Source of the DNA: JAFAZJ01 sp050183765
GTDB lineage: Bacteria > Pseudomonadota > Alphaproteobacteria > Reyranellales > Reyranellaceae
DNA: 64,000 nucleotides
Reading direction: 5' to 3'
Assembly: GCA_050183765.1 (NCBI GenBank)
Contig: JBFXAZ010000009.1
Location: 15,600-79,599, forward strand
Shown: one piece after another, positions 9,845-18,283 of the stretch
Position numbering within the stretch: position 1 is the first letter of the stretch
Layout of the letters: the number at the start of each line of letters is the position of its first letter
Program-made: the position numbers and the translations under genes
Notes under the pieces: generated by a model
What the model was told of the DNA's origin: nothing
The model's input: the letters and a program-made list of their open reading frames with translations, nothing else
Database searches by the model: none

Positions 9845-11086
9845 TCAGTCGTACTGCTCGCGATACTTGCGCACGATGTAGAGCGCATAGATGTTGAGTC
9901 CGAGCGTGGCGACGAACAGCGTCAGGCCGAGCGCGAAGGCGACCAGGGTCTGTGGGCTGTTGAACTCGAGGTCGCCGGTGAGCTGGCTGACGATCTTCAC
10001 CGTCACCGTCGTCACCGACTCGAAGGGATTGAGCGTCAGGTTGGCGGCGATGCCGGCGGCCATCACCACGATCATCGTTTCGCCGATGGCGCGCGAAGTC
10101 GCGAGCAGGACCGAGCCGACGATGCCGGGCAGCGCCGCCGGGAAGATCACGCGCCTGATGGTCTCGGACTGGGTCGCGCCCAGGGCATAGGAGCCGTCGC
10201 GCAGCGATTGCGGCACGGCGTTGATGATGTCGTCCGACAGCGAGGAGACGAAGGGAATGATCATCACGCCCATCACCACGCCGGCGGTGAGCGCGCTGGT
10301 GGCGGAGATGTCCAGGCCGAGCGAGGCGCCGAAATCGCGCAGCAGCGGCCCCAGCGTGGTCAGCGCGAAGAAGCCGTACACGACGGTCGGGATGCCGGCG
10401 AGAATCTCCAGCAGCGGCTTGACCCAGGAGCGCACGCGGCGGCTGGCGTACTCCGACAGGTAGATCGCCGACAGCAGGCCGACCGGCACGGCCACCAGCA
10501 TCGAGATCAGCGAGATGAAGATCGTGCCCCACAGCAGCGGCAGCAGGCCGAACTGACCGGCCGATCCCTCGCGGCCGACGGCGGTGAACCGCGGGTCCCA
10601 GACCGTGCCGAAGAAGAAGTCGACCGGCGACACCAGCGAGAAGAAGTGCAGGGTCTCGAAGAGCATCGAGAAGACGATGCCGATGGTGGTGAGGATGGCG
10701 ATCGCCGAGCAGGCGATCAGCAGCCACAGCAACACGCGCTCGACACGGTTGCGCGCCCGCATGGGCGCGGTGACCCGGCGGTAGGCGTAGGCGAAGCCGG
10801 CCAGGCACACGGCGAGCGCGAGGCCGAAAGCGATCCAGTGCGACAACGCCTGAAGCTCGGTCTGCCGGGCCGCGGCGGCGCGCACGTAGGCGGGGATCTC
10901 GCCGGGAACCGGGCGGCCCTGCGCCAGGTTATCGATCGTCGTCAGGATGAGGCTGAGCCGGTCGGCGGGCAGGGACCGCACATCGTCCGGAAGGCCGCCC
11001 TGCACGATGGAGTGGATGACCGCGCCATGGCCGACGGTCCAAAGCGCCAGCAGCGCCAGCGCCGGCAGCCCGACGCACAGCGCCAC
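9845..11086 (-). CDS. pstC: Phosphate ABC transporter permease PstC
   Basis: The permease partner of PstA. The first ordinary start codon in frame is the GTG at 11086, giving 413 residues. Conserved PstC sequence clearly continues upstream in the same frame: 'SILHSRPQYYGSFVALCVG' spans this GTG and a hydrophobic helix precedes it. No ATG, GTG or TTG exists in that extension; an ATC at 11212 followed by 'TQAIVVALALIAFWTGR' sits where an ATG would be expected and would give 455 residues. The BPD domain with 'DGSYALGATQSETIRRVIFP' is intact. It lies downstream of pstS behind a strong hairpin. Confidence 0.9.
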   Translation of the reverse strand: MALCVGLPALALLALWTVGHGAVIHSIVQGGLPDDVRSLPADRLSLILTTIDNLAQGRPVPGEIPAYVRAAAARQTELQALSHWIAFGLALAVCLAGFAYAYRRVTAPMRARNRVERVLLWLLIACSAIAILTTIGIVFSMLFETLHFFSLVSPVDFFFGTVWDPRFTAVGREGSAGQFGLLPLLWGTIFISLISMLVAVPVGLLSAIYLSEYASRRVRSWVKPLLEILAGIPTVVYGFFALTTLGPLLRDFGASLGLDISATSALTAGVVMGVMIIPFVSSLSDDIINAVPQSLRDGSYALGATQSETIRRVIFPAALPGIVGSVLLATSRAIGETMIVVMAAGIAANLTLNPFESVTTVTVKIVSQLTGDLEFNSPQTLVAFALGLTLFVATLGLNIYALYIVRKYREQYD

Positions 11087-11270
11087 GAACGAGCCGTAAT
11101 ACTGCGGCCGCGAATGCAGGATGCTGGCCTTGCCACCGGCGACGGCCAGCGCTCGCGTGCGGCCGGTCCAGAAGGCGATCAGCGCCAGGGCGACGACTAT
11201 TGCCTGCGTGATCGAGTGCGAAATTCGTACCCTGCCGGACTGGGATAAAGCGCGTATGCCGGATCGGGGG

Positions 11271-11299
11271 GCGTCGCGGCGCCCAGGGCGCCGCGACGC
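11271..11299 (-). other. Perfect 13-base stem-loop between pstS and pstC
   Basis: GCGTCGCGGCGCC and GGCGCCGCGACGC flank a three-base loop. There is no T-tract after it on the minus strand, so it is not a normal terminator. Such hairpins after binding-protein genes often protect the 5' part of the message and let less of the permease be made; that role is inferred from position. Confidence 0.6.
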
Positions 11300-11306
11300 G
11301 CCTCGG

Positions 11307-12329
11307 TTAATTCAGGACTTCGCCCTTGCCGAAGGCAGCGCGCACGGCCTGACGCTCGGCCTTGGGCATCGGGATCAGGCCCTTGTCGACCGTCATGCCC
11401 TCGTCGCCGACCATCTTGTCGCTGAGGAAGAACTCGACGTACTCCTTCAGGCCGGGGATCACGCCGATATGCGCCTTCTTGACGTAGAAGTAGAGCGGGC
11501 GCGAGACCGGGTACTTGCCGGACGCGATCAGCTCGACCGTCGGCGTGATGCCCGAGACGGTGGCGACCTGGATCTTGTCCTTGTTCTGGTCGTAGAAGCT
11601 CAGGCCGAACACGCCGATCGCGGTCGGCGTGCGCTGGATGCGCGCCAGGGTCTCGGTGTAATCGCCGTCGATGTCGACCGACAGGCCGTCCTTGCGCACC
11701 CGGATGCAGGCGTTGCGCCGGGCCTTGGAGTCCGTGATGGCCTTGATCTCGGGCAAGCCATGGCAGCCGGCCTCGAGCACCTTCTCCTCGAAGACTTCGC
11801 GCGTGCCGTGCTTCTCGCCGGGAATGAAGAGCATGATCGCCTGGTCCGGCAGCTTGGGGTCGATTTCCTTCCAGTTCTTGTAGGGATTGGCGACCATCTT
11901 GCCGCCGACGGGCACCTGGGCGGCGGCCGCCTTGTAGATGTGCACCGGCTCGAAGGCGAACTTGGCGCCCTTGGCGTCGCTGGCGAAGACGATACCGTCA
12001 TAGCCGAAGCGGATCTCGATGACCCCGGTCACGCCATTCTTCTTGCACTCCTCGACCTCGCTCGGCTTGATCTTGCGCGACGAGTTGGCGATGTCGATGG
12101 TCTTGTCGCCGACGCCGCCGCAGAAGTTCTTCAGGCCGGCCGACGATCCGCCGGACTCGACGATCGGCGTCTTGAACTTCGGATTGGCCTTGCCGAACTG
12201 CTCCGCGACGACGGTGGCGAAGGGCAGCACGGTCGACGACCCGGCGATCTGGATCTGGTCGCGGGCTTGGGCGCCGCCGGCCACAGCCACGGCAAGAAGG
12301 GTGCCGACGGCGAATGACTTATTAAACAT
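11307..12329 (-). CDS. pstS: Phosphate ABC transporter substrate-binding protein PstS
   Basis: A 340-residue periplasmic phosphate-binding protein. The signal peptide is about 22 residues ('MFNKSFAVGTLLAVAVAGGA', cleavage near 'AQA'). The mature protein opens with 'QIAGSSTVLPFA', whose Ser/Thr residues bind phosphate in this family, and later has 'VESGGSSAGLKNFCGG'. A ribosome-binding site AAGGAG lies before the ATG at 12329. It is the first transport gene after phoR; the 150-base gap upstream carries a candidate pho box, so it may have its own PhoB-driven promoter. Confidence 0.95.
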   Translation of the reverse strand: MFNKSFAVGTLLAVAVAGGAQARDQIQIAGSSTVLPFATVVAEQFGKANPKFKTPIVESGGSSAGLKNFCGGVGDKTIDIANSSRKIKPSEVEECKKNGVTGVIEIRFGYDGIVFASDAKGAKFAFEPVHIYKAAAAQVPVGGKMVANPYKNWKEIDPKLPDQAIMLFIPGEKHGTREVFEEKVLEAGCHGLPEIKAITDSKARRNACIRVRKDGLSVDIDGDYTETLARIQRTPTAIGVFGLSFYDQNKDKIQVATVSGITPTVELIASGKYPVSRPLYFYVKKAHIGVIPGLKEYVEFFLSDKMVGDEGMTVDKGLIPMPKAERQAVRAAFGKGEVLN

Positions 12330-12393
12330 GGAACAGCTCCTTTGAGAGCCACGGCGACCCCAACGGCAGCGCCGTGCAGTGACGGCGCGAGTC

Positions 12394-12435
12394 CTATGAA
12401 GGCTCTGGGACTGTTCTATTGCCGAATCTTTACAG
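12394..12435 (-). promoter_or_regulatory. Candidate pho box upstream of pstS
   Basis: On the minus strand four heptamers spaced 11 bases apart (CTGTAAA, CGGCAAT, CAGTCCC, CCTTCAT) each partly match the pho-box repeat CTGTCAT. The match is weak in the middle copies. The position, about 65-105 bases before the pstS start, is right for PhoB control. Inference only. Confidence 0.35.
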
Positions 12436-12480
12436 TTCGATGAATTCAGCCAACAGGTGGATAACTTGTCGAGTGTTCAC

Positions 12481-13872
12481 TCACGCGGGTGTGAGTACCG
12501 CCGGCAGAATCACCGTGAAGGTCGAGCCCCGGCCGAGCTCGCTGTCGATCTCCAGCCGGCCGCGGTGGCGGTTCAGCACGTGCTTGACGATCGCCAGGCC
12601 GAGCCCGGTCCCGCCCATTTCGCGCGAGCGCGCGTTGTCGACCCGATAGAACCGCTCGGTGAGGCGCTCGATGTGCTCCGGCGCGATGCCCTCGCCGTGG
12701 TCGGTCACCGAGACCTCCAGCTCCTTCGCCGGATCGCCCGAGACGCGCGCCACGACCTCCACGGTCGCGCCCGGCGCCGTGTACTTCACGGCGTTGTCGG
12801 CGAGGTTCTGGAACACCATGGTGAGCTCGTCGGCGTCGCCGACCACATAGGGCAGGTTGTCGGGGATCTCGAAGGCGACGGAGACGCCGCGCTGGCGCGC
12901 CTTCATGTCGATGAGGTCGCGCACGCCGCGCAGCACGCCGCCGACATCGACGCGCGACGTCGGCGCCTCGTGCTCGCGCTGCTCGATGCGCGAGAGCGAC
13001 AGCAGGTCCTCGACCAGCCGGCGCATGCGGTCGGTCTGCTCGGCCATGATGGCGAGGAAGCGCTCGCGTGCCTTGGTGTCGTCGCGTGCCGGCCCGCGCA
13101 GGGTCTCGACGAAGCCGACGAGGCCGGCCAGCGGCGTGCGCAGCTCGTGGCTGGCGTTGGCGACGAAGTCGGCGCGCATGCGCTCGGCGCGGCGCAGCGC
13201 GCTGATGTCGTGCAGCAGCACCAGCGCCAGGGAACCGTCGGCCGTGGCGCGCGGCAGGCGCTTGACGTGGGCTGAGAAGATGCGCTCGGGCGGGCCGGCC
13301 TGGGTCAGCTCGACGACCGCCGTCTCGGTCGGCGCCTGCGCCTCGAGCGCGGCGTCGACCGCGTCGAGGAGGGCGGGCTGGCGCAGGGTCGCCGACAGGT
13401 CGCGCTCGGCGGCCGGCGCGCCCACCAGGTCCTTCGCCGCGCGGTTCCAGCGCACCAGCCGCCGGCGGCGATCGACGGTGAAGAGCGGGTCGGGCAGGCC
13501 GTCGACGATGGTCTGCGCGGAGACCTCGAGGCCGGCGATGGCCTCGCGCTGGCGCCGCCACATGCCGTCGAGCGCCTGCACGCCGGTGGCGAGCTCCTCG
13601 GCCGCCGGCGACAGCACGAAGCGCGGCACGTCGGGCTCGTCGCCGCGCGCCAGGTCCTCGACGTAGCGCGAGAAGCGCACGAAGGAGTGCAGGTAGCGGC
13701 GCACGATGACGGCGGTGCACAAGCCGATCGCCGCCATCGCCGCCAGCGCGCGATCGACCGGCAGCCAGCCGGCGACGATCATGGCGGTGAGCACGATCAC
13801 GGCCGGCGCCAACACCACGGCATTGGCGATCAGGTGGCGCCGCAAAGGCAGGCTGGGCTCGGGATCGGCCAT
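12481..13872 (-). CDS. phoR: Phosphate regulon sensor histidine kinase PhoR
   Basis: A 463-residue membrane-bound sensor kinase. Two hydrophobic segments (about residues 13-32 and 38-56) anchor it, followed by a charged linker, a PAS-like region (about 105-215), the dimerisation box with the phosphorylated His in 'NASHELRTPLAG', and the ATPase domain with 'NLADNAVKYT', 'DHGEGIAPEHI' and 'GGTGLGLAIVKHVLNRH'. There is no large periplasmic domain, as is usual for PhoR, which senses phosphate through PstSCAB and PhoU. It heads the minus-strand phosphate cluster. Confidence 0.93.
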   Translation of the reverse strand: MADPEPSLPLRRHLIANAVVLAPAVIVLTAMIVAGWLPVDRALAAMAAIGLCTAVIVRRYLHSFVRFSRYVEDLARGDEPDVPRFVLSPAAEELATGVQALDGMWRRQREAIAGLEVSAQTIVDGLPDPLFTVDRRRRLVRWNRAAKDLVGAPAAERDLSATLRQPALLDAVDAALEAQAPTETAVVELTQAGPPERIFSAHVKRLPRATADGSLALVLLHDISALRRAERMRADFVANASHELRTPLAGLVGFVETLRGPARDDTKARERFLAIMAEQTDRMRRLVEDLLSLSRIEQREHEAPTSRVDVGGVLRGVRDLIDMKARQRGVSVAFEIPDNLPYVVGDADELTMVFQNLADNAVKYTAPGATVEVVARVSGDPAKELEVSVTDHGEGIAPEHIERLTERFYRVDNARSREMGGTGLGLAIVKHVLNRHRGRLEIDSELGRGSTFTVILPAVLTPA

Positions 13873-13916
13873 CGGTCGAGACTATACGCCGTGATTTGCC
13901 GCCGGGTTACGACCGC

Positions 13917-14417
13917 TCATGAAAGGTCCCGATCGAAAGCACCAAGGGCCGCGTCCGGCGCGGCCGATTCCATCGGAAATCCGTTCCTTTCCCTTTCCCA
14001 TTCCTCTTCCCGTTCCTTTCCTATTCCGTTCCCTTCCTTTCCATCCTGTTCCGGCACGGTGCCGGCACAGGTCTGCTCCGGTGCCGGTCCGGGCAGCGCC
14101 GAGGCCTTCTCCTTCACGTTGAACACCTGGTGCCGGGCGAAGCTGGGAACGACGCCGTATTCGACGCCCGCGACGCTGTAGCGCCGCACGAAGCCGTAGC
14201 GGACCAGCGCCTCGAGCACGCGCTCGAAGTCGACCTCGTCGTAGGGCAGGACCTGGATCTTCAGCTCCGGCGGCCGCCACTTGAAGCGACCGGCGCGGTC
14301 GATGACGCACCACATGCCGGCATAGGCCAGGCGCAGCGGCAGGCCGCTGTCGCGCTCGGCCACCCACAGCTCGTGGTGACGGAAGAAATCGGGCTTGATC
14401 GTTCGGATTCGCGCCAT
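13917..14417 (-). CDS. Phage replication-initiator-like (winged helix) orphan protein
   Basis: A 166-residue protein. The start at 14417 has AGAGGTG upstream and gives 'MARIRTIKPDFFRHHELW', the typical opening of phage or prophage helix-turn-helix replication proteins; this domain runs to about residue 100 ('SFARHQVFNVKEKAS'). The rest is low-complexity Glu/Lys/Gly/Arg sequence encoded by a strongly purine-rich strand, and it stops early compared with full-length relatives that carry a further C-terminal part. It could be an intact short form or a truncated relic. No other phage gene is nearby: phoR and maeB flank it. The function is inferred from sequence pattern only. Confidence 0.6.
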   Translation of the reverse strand: MARIRTIKPDFFRHHELWVAERDSGLPLRLAYAGMWCVIDRAGRFKWRPPELKIQVLPYDEVDFERVLEALVRYGFVRRYSVAGVEYGVVPSFARHQVFNVKEKASALPGPAPEQTCAGTVPEQDGKEGNGIGKEREEEWERERNGFPMESAAPDAALGAFDRDLS

Positions 14418-14493
14418 GTCTGCACCTCTGTTGTCGAGGTACTTTCCGCCCGAATCCGCCAATCTCCTATTTCTGCCCCTACGGCTGTCGAAA

Positions 14494-16782
14494 TCAGCGC
14501 GGCGACATCGAGTGGTAGGCGGCGAGCGCGGCGTGGGTGACCAGGTCGCCGCTCGAGGCGCTCATCTGCACCATCTGCACCGGCTTCTGCAGGCCGTCGA
14601 TCACCGGCCCGAACACCGTGACGCCGCCCAGCATCTGCATCAGGCGCGAGGAGATGTGGGCGGAGTGCAGGCCCGGCATGATCAGGATATTGGCCGGGCC
14701 GGTCAGGCGGCAGAACGGGTAGACGCTCTTCATCAGCTCGAAGTCGAGCGCCATGTCGGCCTGCATCTCTCCCTCGAACTCGAAATCGACCTGCGAGCGT
14801 TCGAGCACGTGGATCGCCTCGCGGATGCGCGCCGTGCGTTCGATCTCGCGCGAGCCGAAATTGGTGAACGAGAGGAAGGCGACGCGCGGCTCGTGGCCCA
14901 TGTGATGCGCGTTGCGCGCCATCTGGCGCGCGATCATCGCCAGCTGCTCCGATGTCGGCGTCTCGTTCACCGAGGTGTCGGCGAGGAACACCGTGCGCCC
15001 GCGCGAGACGACGATCGAGTAGCCGATCGGCACCTTGTCGCGCTCGACGTCGATGACGCGCGTGACATCGGCGAAGCACTCGGGGAAGCGCCGGGTGATG
15101 CCGGTGACCATGCCGTCGGCGTCGCCGGCGGCGACCATGCAGGCGCCGAAGACGTTGCGGCCCTGGTTGACCATGCGCTGCACGTCGCGGCGCAGGAAGC
15201 CGCTGCGCTGCAGGCGGGCGTAGACCATGTCGGTATAGGCCTGGTTCTTGGTCGACAGGCGCGCGTTGTGAATCTCCAGCCCGCCTTCGTCCTCGATACC
15301 CAGCGACTTCATGGTGTCGCGCACGATCTCCTCGCGCCCGATCAGGATCGGCGTTCCATAGCCCGCGTCGCGGAACGCGATGGCGGCGCGAATGGTGCGC
15401 TCCTCCTCACCCTCGGCGAAGGCGATCCGCTTGGGATTGGCGCGCACTTCCTCGAGCACGCCCTGCAGCCAGCTCGACGTCGGATCCAGACGCCCGGCGA
15501 GCTGCCGGTGATAGGCCTCCATGTCGATGATCGGCTTGCGCGCCACGCCGCTGTCCATCGCCGCCTGGGCGACGGCCGACGAGACGTCGACGATCAGGCG
15601 CGGATCGAACGGCACCGGCACGATGTATTCCGGCCCGTAGCGCAGGCGGCGGCCGGCATAGGCGCGGTCGACCTCGTCGGGCACGTCCTCGCGCGCCAGC
15701 TTGGCCAGCGCCTCGGCGGCGGCGATCTTCATCGGCTCGTTGATCGTCGTGGCGCGCACGTCGAGCGCGCCGCGGAAGATGTAGGGGAAGCCCAGCACGT
15801 TGTTGATCTGGTTGGGATAGTCGCTGCGGCCGGTGGCCACGATGGCGTCGCCGCGCACCGAAGCGACATCCTCCGGCGTGATCTCGGGATCGGGATTGGC
15901 CATGGCGAAGATGATCGGCCGCGCGGCCATGCTGCGCACCATGTCGGCGGTCACCGCGCCCTTCACCGACAGGCCGAAGAACACGTCGGCGCCCTTCATC
16001 GCGTCTTCCAGCGAGCGCGCCTTGGTGCGCACGGTGTGCGCCGACTTCCACTGGTTCATGCCCTCGGTGCGGCCCTGGTAGAGCACGCCCTTGGTGTCGC
16101 AGACGATGACGTTCTCGTGCGGCACGCCCATCGCCTTGATCAGCTCGATGCAGGCGATCGAGGCGGCGCCGGCGCCGTTGACCACCATCTTGATGTCCTT
16201 CAGCGCGCGGCCGGTGATGTGCATCGCGTTGATCAGGCCGGCGGCCGAGACGACCGCAGTACCGTGCTGGTCGTCGTGGAAGATCGGGATGTCCATCAGC
16301 TCGCGCAGGCGCTGCTCGATGATGAAGCACTCCGGTGCCTTGATATCCTCCAGGTTGATGCCGCCGAAGCTCGGGCCCAGGAACTTCACGCAGTTGATGA
16401 ACTCGTCCGGGTCCTTGGTGTCGACCTCCAGGTCGATGCCGTCGACATCGGCGAAGCGCTTGAACAGCACCGCCTTGCCTTCCATCACCGGCTTGCCGGC
16501 CAGCGCCCCGAGATCGCCCAGGCCGAGCACCGCGGTGCCGTTGGAGATGATGGCGACGATGTTGCCCTTGGCCGTGTAGTCGTAGGCGGTCGAGGGATCC
16601 TTCTGGATCTCCAGGCAGGGCGCGGCGACGCCCGGCGAGTAGGCCAGCGACAGATCGCGCTGGGTGACCAGCGGCTTGGTGGCGACGATCTCCAGCTTGC
16701 CGGGCCGCCCTTCGGCGTGCATCCGCAGCGAATCGGCGCCCAGGTCGCGATTCTGTTCCGGCTCGTTCGGCTCGGCGGCCAT
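14494..16782 (-). CDS. maeB: NADP-dependent malic enzyme with phosphotransacetylase-like C-terminal domain
   Basis: A 762-residue bifunctional-type malic enzyme that decarboxylates malate to pyruvate with NADP. The N-terminal malic domain (about residues 15-430) contains 'DIPIFHDDQHGTAVVSAAG' with the metal-binding Asp residues and a Rossmann region 'VVNGAGAASIACIEL'. The C-terminal part (about 440-762) is a phosphate acetyltransferase-like domain, which in studied homologues binds acetyl-CoA as a regulator rather than acting as an enzyme. The start at 16782 has GGGAGGAA upstream. The length matches the family. It links the TCA cycle to pyruvate and NADPH supply. Confidence 0.95.
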   Translation of the reverse strand: MAAEPNEPEQNRDLGADSLRMHAEGRPGKLEIVATKPLVTQRDLSLAYSPGVAAPCLEIQKDPSTAYDYTAKGNIVAIISNGTAVLGLGDLGALAGKPVMEGKAVLFKRFADVDGIDLEVDTKDPDEFINCVKFLGPSFGGINLEDIKAPECFIIEQRLRELMDIPIFHDDQHGTAVVSAAGLINAMHITGRALKDIKMVVNGAGAASIACIELIKAMGVPHENVIVCDTKGVLYQGRTEGMNQWKSAHTVRTKARSLEDAMKGADVFFGLSVKGAVTADMVRSMAARPIIFAMANPDPEITPEDVASVRGDAIVATGRSDYPNQINNVLGFPYIFRGALDVRATTINEPMKIAAAEALAKLAREDVPDEVDRAYAGRRLRYGPEYIVPVPFDPRLIVDVSSAVAQAAMDSGVARKPIIDMEAYHRQLAGRLDPTSSWLQGVLEEVRANPKRIAFAEGEEERTIRAAIAFRDAGYGTPILIGREEIVRDTMKSLGIEDEGGLEIHNARLSTKNQAYTDMVYARLQRSGFLRRDVQRMVNQGRNVFGACMVAAGDADGMVTGITRRFPECFADVTRVIDVERDKVPIGYSIVVSRGRTVFLADTSVNETPTSEQLAMIARQMARNAHHMGHEPRVAFLSFTNFGSREIERTARIREAIHVLERSQVDFEFEGEMQADMALDFELMKSVYPFCRLTGPANILIMPGLHSAHISSRLMQMLGGVTVFGPVIDGLQKPVQMVQMSASSGDLVTHAALAAYHSMSPR

Positions 16783-16944
16783 CTCGGCATTCCTCCCGCG
16801 GAACGTTCCGGCAAAGCCGACTGTGGCTTAGGCAACGATCCTCGACGTTTATGCCCGATTCATAGCCGAGCCGTCCGGATGTGGGAACAGCAGCCAATGG
16901 CGTCGCTGGCAAGACTCCTGTGATTGTCGAGCGGGAGCGGGCCA

Positions 16945-16967
16945 CGGCGCCGTTCGTCAGGGCGCCG
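16945..16967 (-). other. GC-rich stem-loop after the MBL-fold gene
   Basis: CGGCGCC (16945-16951) and GGCGCCG (16961-16967) lie about 12 bases beyond the stop of the metallo-hydrolase gene. No T-tract follows on the minus strand, so it is only a possible transcript end. Confidence 0.3.
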
Positions 16968-16978
16968 CGGCTCGGTCG

Positions 16979-18283
16979 TCATACGGAAACGGTCTTGGAC
17001 GCCGAGACGAAGAACTCGGCCCTCAGGCGATTTCCCAGCTTCGCCGGGGCCTGCCACTTGGCGATCAGCCTCTCGACCGCCTTCATGTGGTCCCGATCCT
17101 TCTTCTTGCCATCAGGCATCTTCGACGAGCTGTTGAACCAGAACTTGAACGACTTCTGCGGCCCGACGCGCGTCCGCGCGTCAAGGTAGTGCTCGACGAT
17201 GTCGAGATCCGGGTTCTCGTGGGCGCCGTTGCCGCAGAAGACATAATGGTCGGCGGTGACGGTCTCGAAGAAGGTTTCGGTCGTGTTGTGCTCGGATCCA
17301 TGGTGGGGGACCTTGAGCAGGTCGACGTGCAAGGTCCCGCCCTTCTTCAGGAAGCCCTTGAGCTGGAGACCCTTCTCCAGGTCGTCGCCATGGCCGTCTC
17401 CCGTGAACAGGGCCCGCTTGCCGCCCTCTTCGAGCATGAACATGATCGACGCCAGGTTCGGCACCGTGACGCTCTTGCGGTTGCCCAGCCGTTTGGCGAG
17501 CTCCAGCCAGGGCCCGGCAAGTGCCTGACCGGCGTCGATGCCCAGGGCCGACAGGTCGAACTTGGTGCTGTCGCGCACCGCGTTGGCCGACGACTTGACC
17601 TCGTTGAGCCACGCCCGCCATTCGTCGCGCAACTTCTCGACATCCTCCGGATGCGGCGCCAGCAGCGTCAGCTTGAGCGAGCCGACCTTCAGGGACCTCT
17701 GGCCCTTGCCGACGATCGCGAGCTTTCCGCCAAAGCGCTTGTTGAGGGGAATGTTGAGCGATTGCGCGGAGACCAGGCGCGATACTTCCGCCGCCTGCTT
17801 TCGGCTCTGAATGACGTTGATTGCCGTCGTCATCAGGCTGTGCCGGGACTTTTCCGGCTCCTCCGGCGGCACCTGCGTGAGTATCCGGGCACTGGCGGCC
17901 AGCATGTCCGAGATCTCGCCTTCGATGTCGTCGACCAGCAAGGCGAAGGCATTGTGCCAGATCTCGTCGACCGCCGGCGGGCGGTCCACCGTCGGCTTCT
18001 TGACCTTCGCGTTCGTCGCCGGCTTCTTCTGGAAGCGGTCCCAGCGTCGCCACGCCAGCTCGTTCTTGAGCATCTCGAGGACGCCGCCGATATGGTCCTC
18101 GTCGATATGGCTGACACAGAGCAGATCGATCTTGTCGCCTGCCTTGCGCATCTTGCCGAGCTCGGCGTTCACATGGGCCTTGTAGGACGCCGGCATTCCG
18201 CCATCGATCATGATGCGGCCGCTGGTGCCGCCTTCGACGAGAAGGCAATCGCCTTTCTCCGACTGAAAGATCCTGACCTTCAT
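16979..18283 (-). CDS. ComEC/Rec2-like MBL-fold metallo-hydrolase, paired with S8 peptidase
   Basis: A 434-residue soluble metallo-beta-lactamase-fold protein without signal peptide. The metal site is visible as 'SHIDEDHIGG' (His59, Asp61, Asp63, His64; the HxDxDH form seen in ComEC-type domains), 'FTGDGHGDD' (about 293-301) and 'VPHHGSEHN' (about 325-333). A polar insert at about 85-180 separates the first motif from the rest. Its ATG overlaps the stop of the upstream S8 peptidase gene by four bases (ATGA), so the two are translationally coupled. ComEC-type domains usually cut nucleic acids or phosphodiesters; what this one cuts is unknown. Peptidase/MBL pairs recur in bacterial conflict systems, so a defence or self-processing role is possible but unproven. 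Confidence 0.8.
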   Translation of the reverse strand: MKVRIFQSEKGDCLLVEGGTSGRIMIDGGMPASYKAHVNAELGKMRKAGDKIDLLCVSHIDEDHIGGVLEMLKNELAWRRWDRFQKKPATNAKVKKPTVDRPPAVDEIWHNAFALLVDDIEGEISDMLAASARILTQVPPEEPEKSRHSLMTTAINVIQSRKQAAEVSRLVSAQSLNIPLNKRFGGKLAIVGKGQRSLKVGSLKLTLLAPHPEDVEKLRDEWRAWLNEVKSSANAVRDSTKFDLSALGIDAGQALAGPWLELAKRLGNRKSVTVPNLASIMFMLEEGGKRALFTGDGHGDDLEKGLQLKGFLKKGGTLHVDLLKVPHHGSEHNTTETFFETVTADHYVFCGNGAHENPDLDIVEHYLDARTRVGPQKSFKFWFNSSSKMPDGKKKDRDHMKAVERLIAKWQAPAKLGNRLRAEFFVSASKTVSV

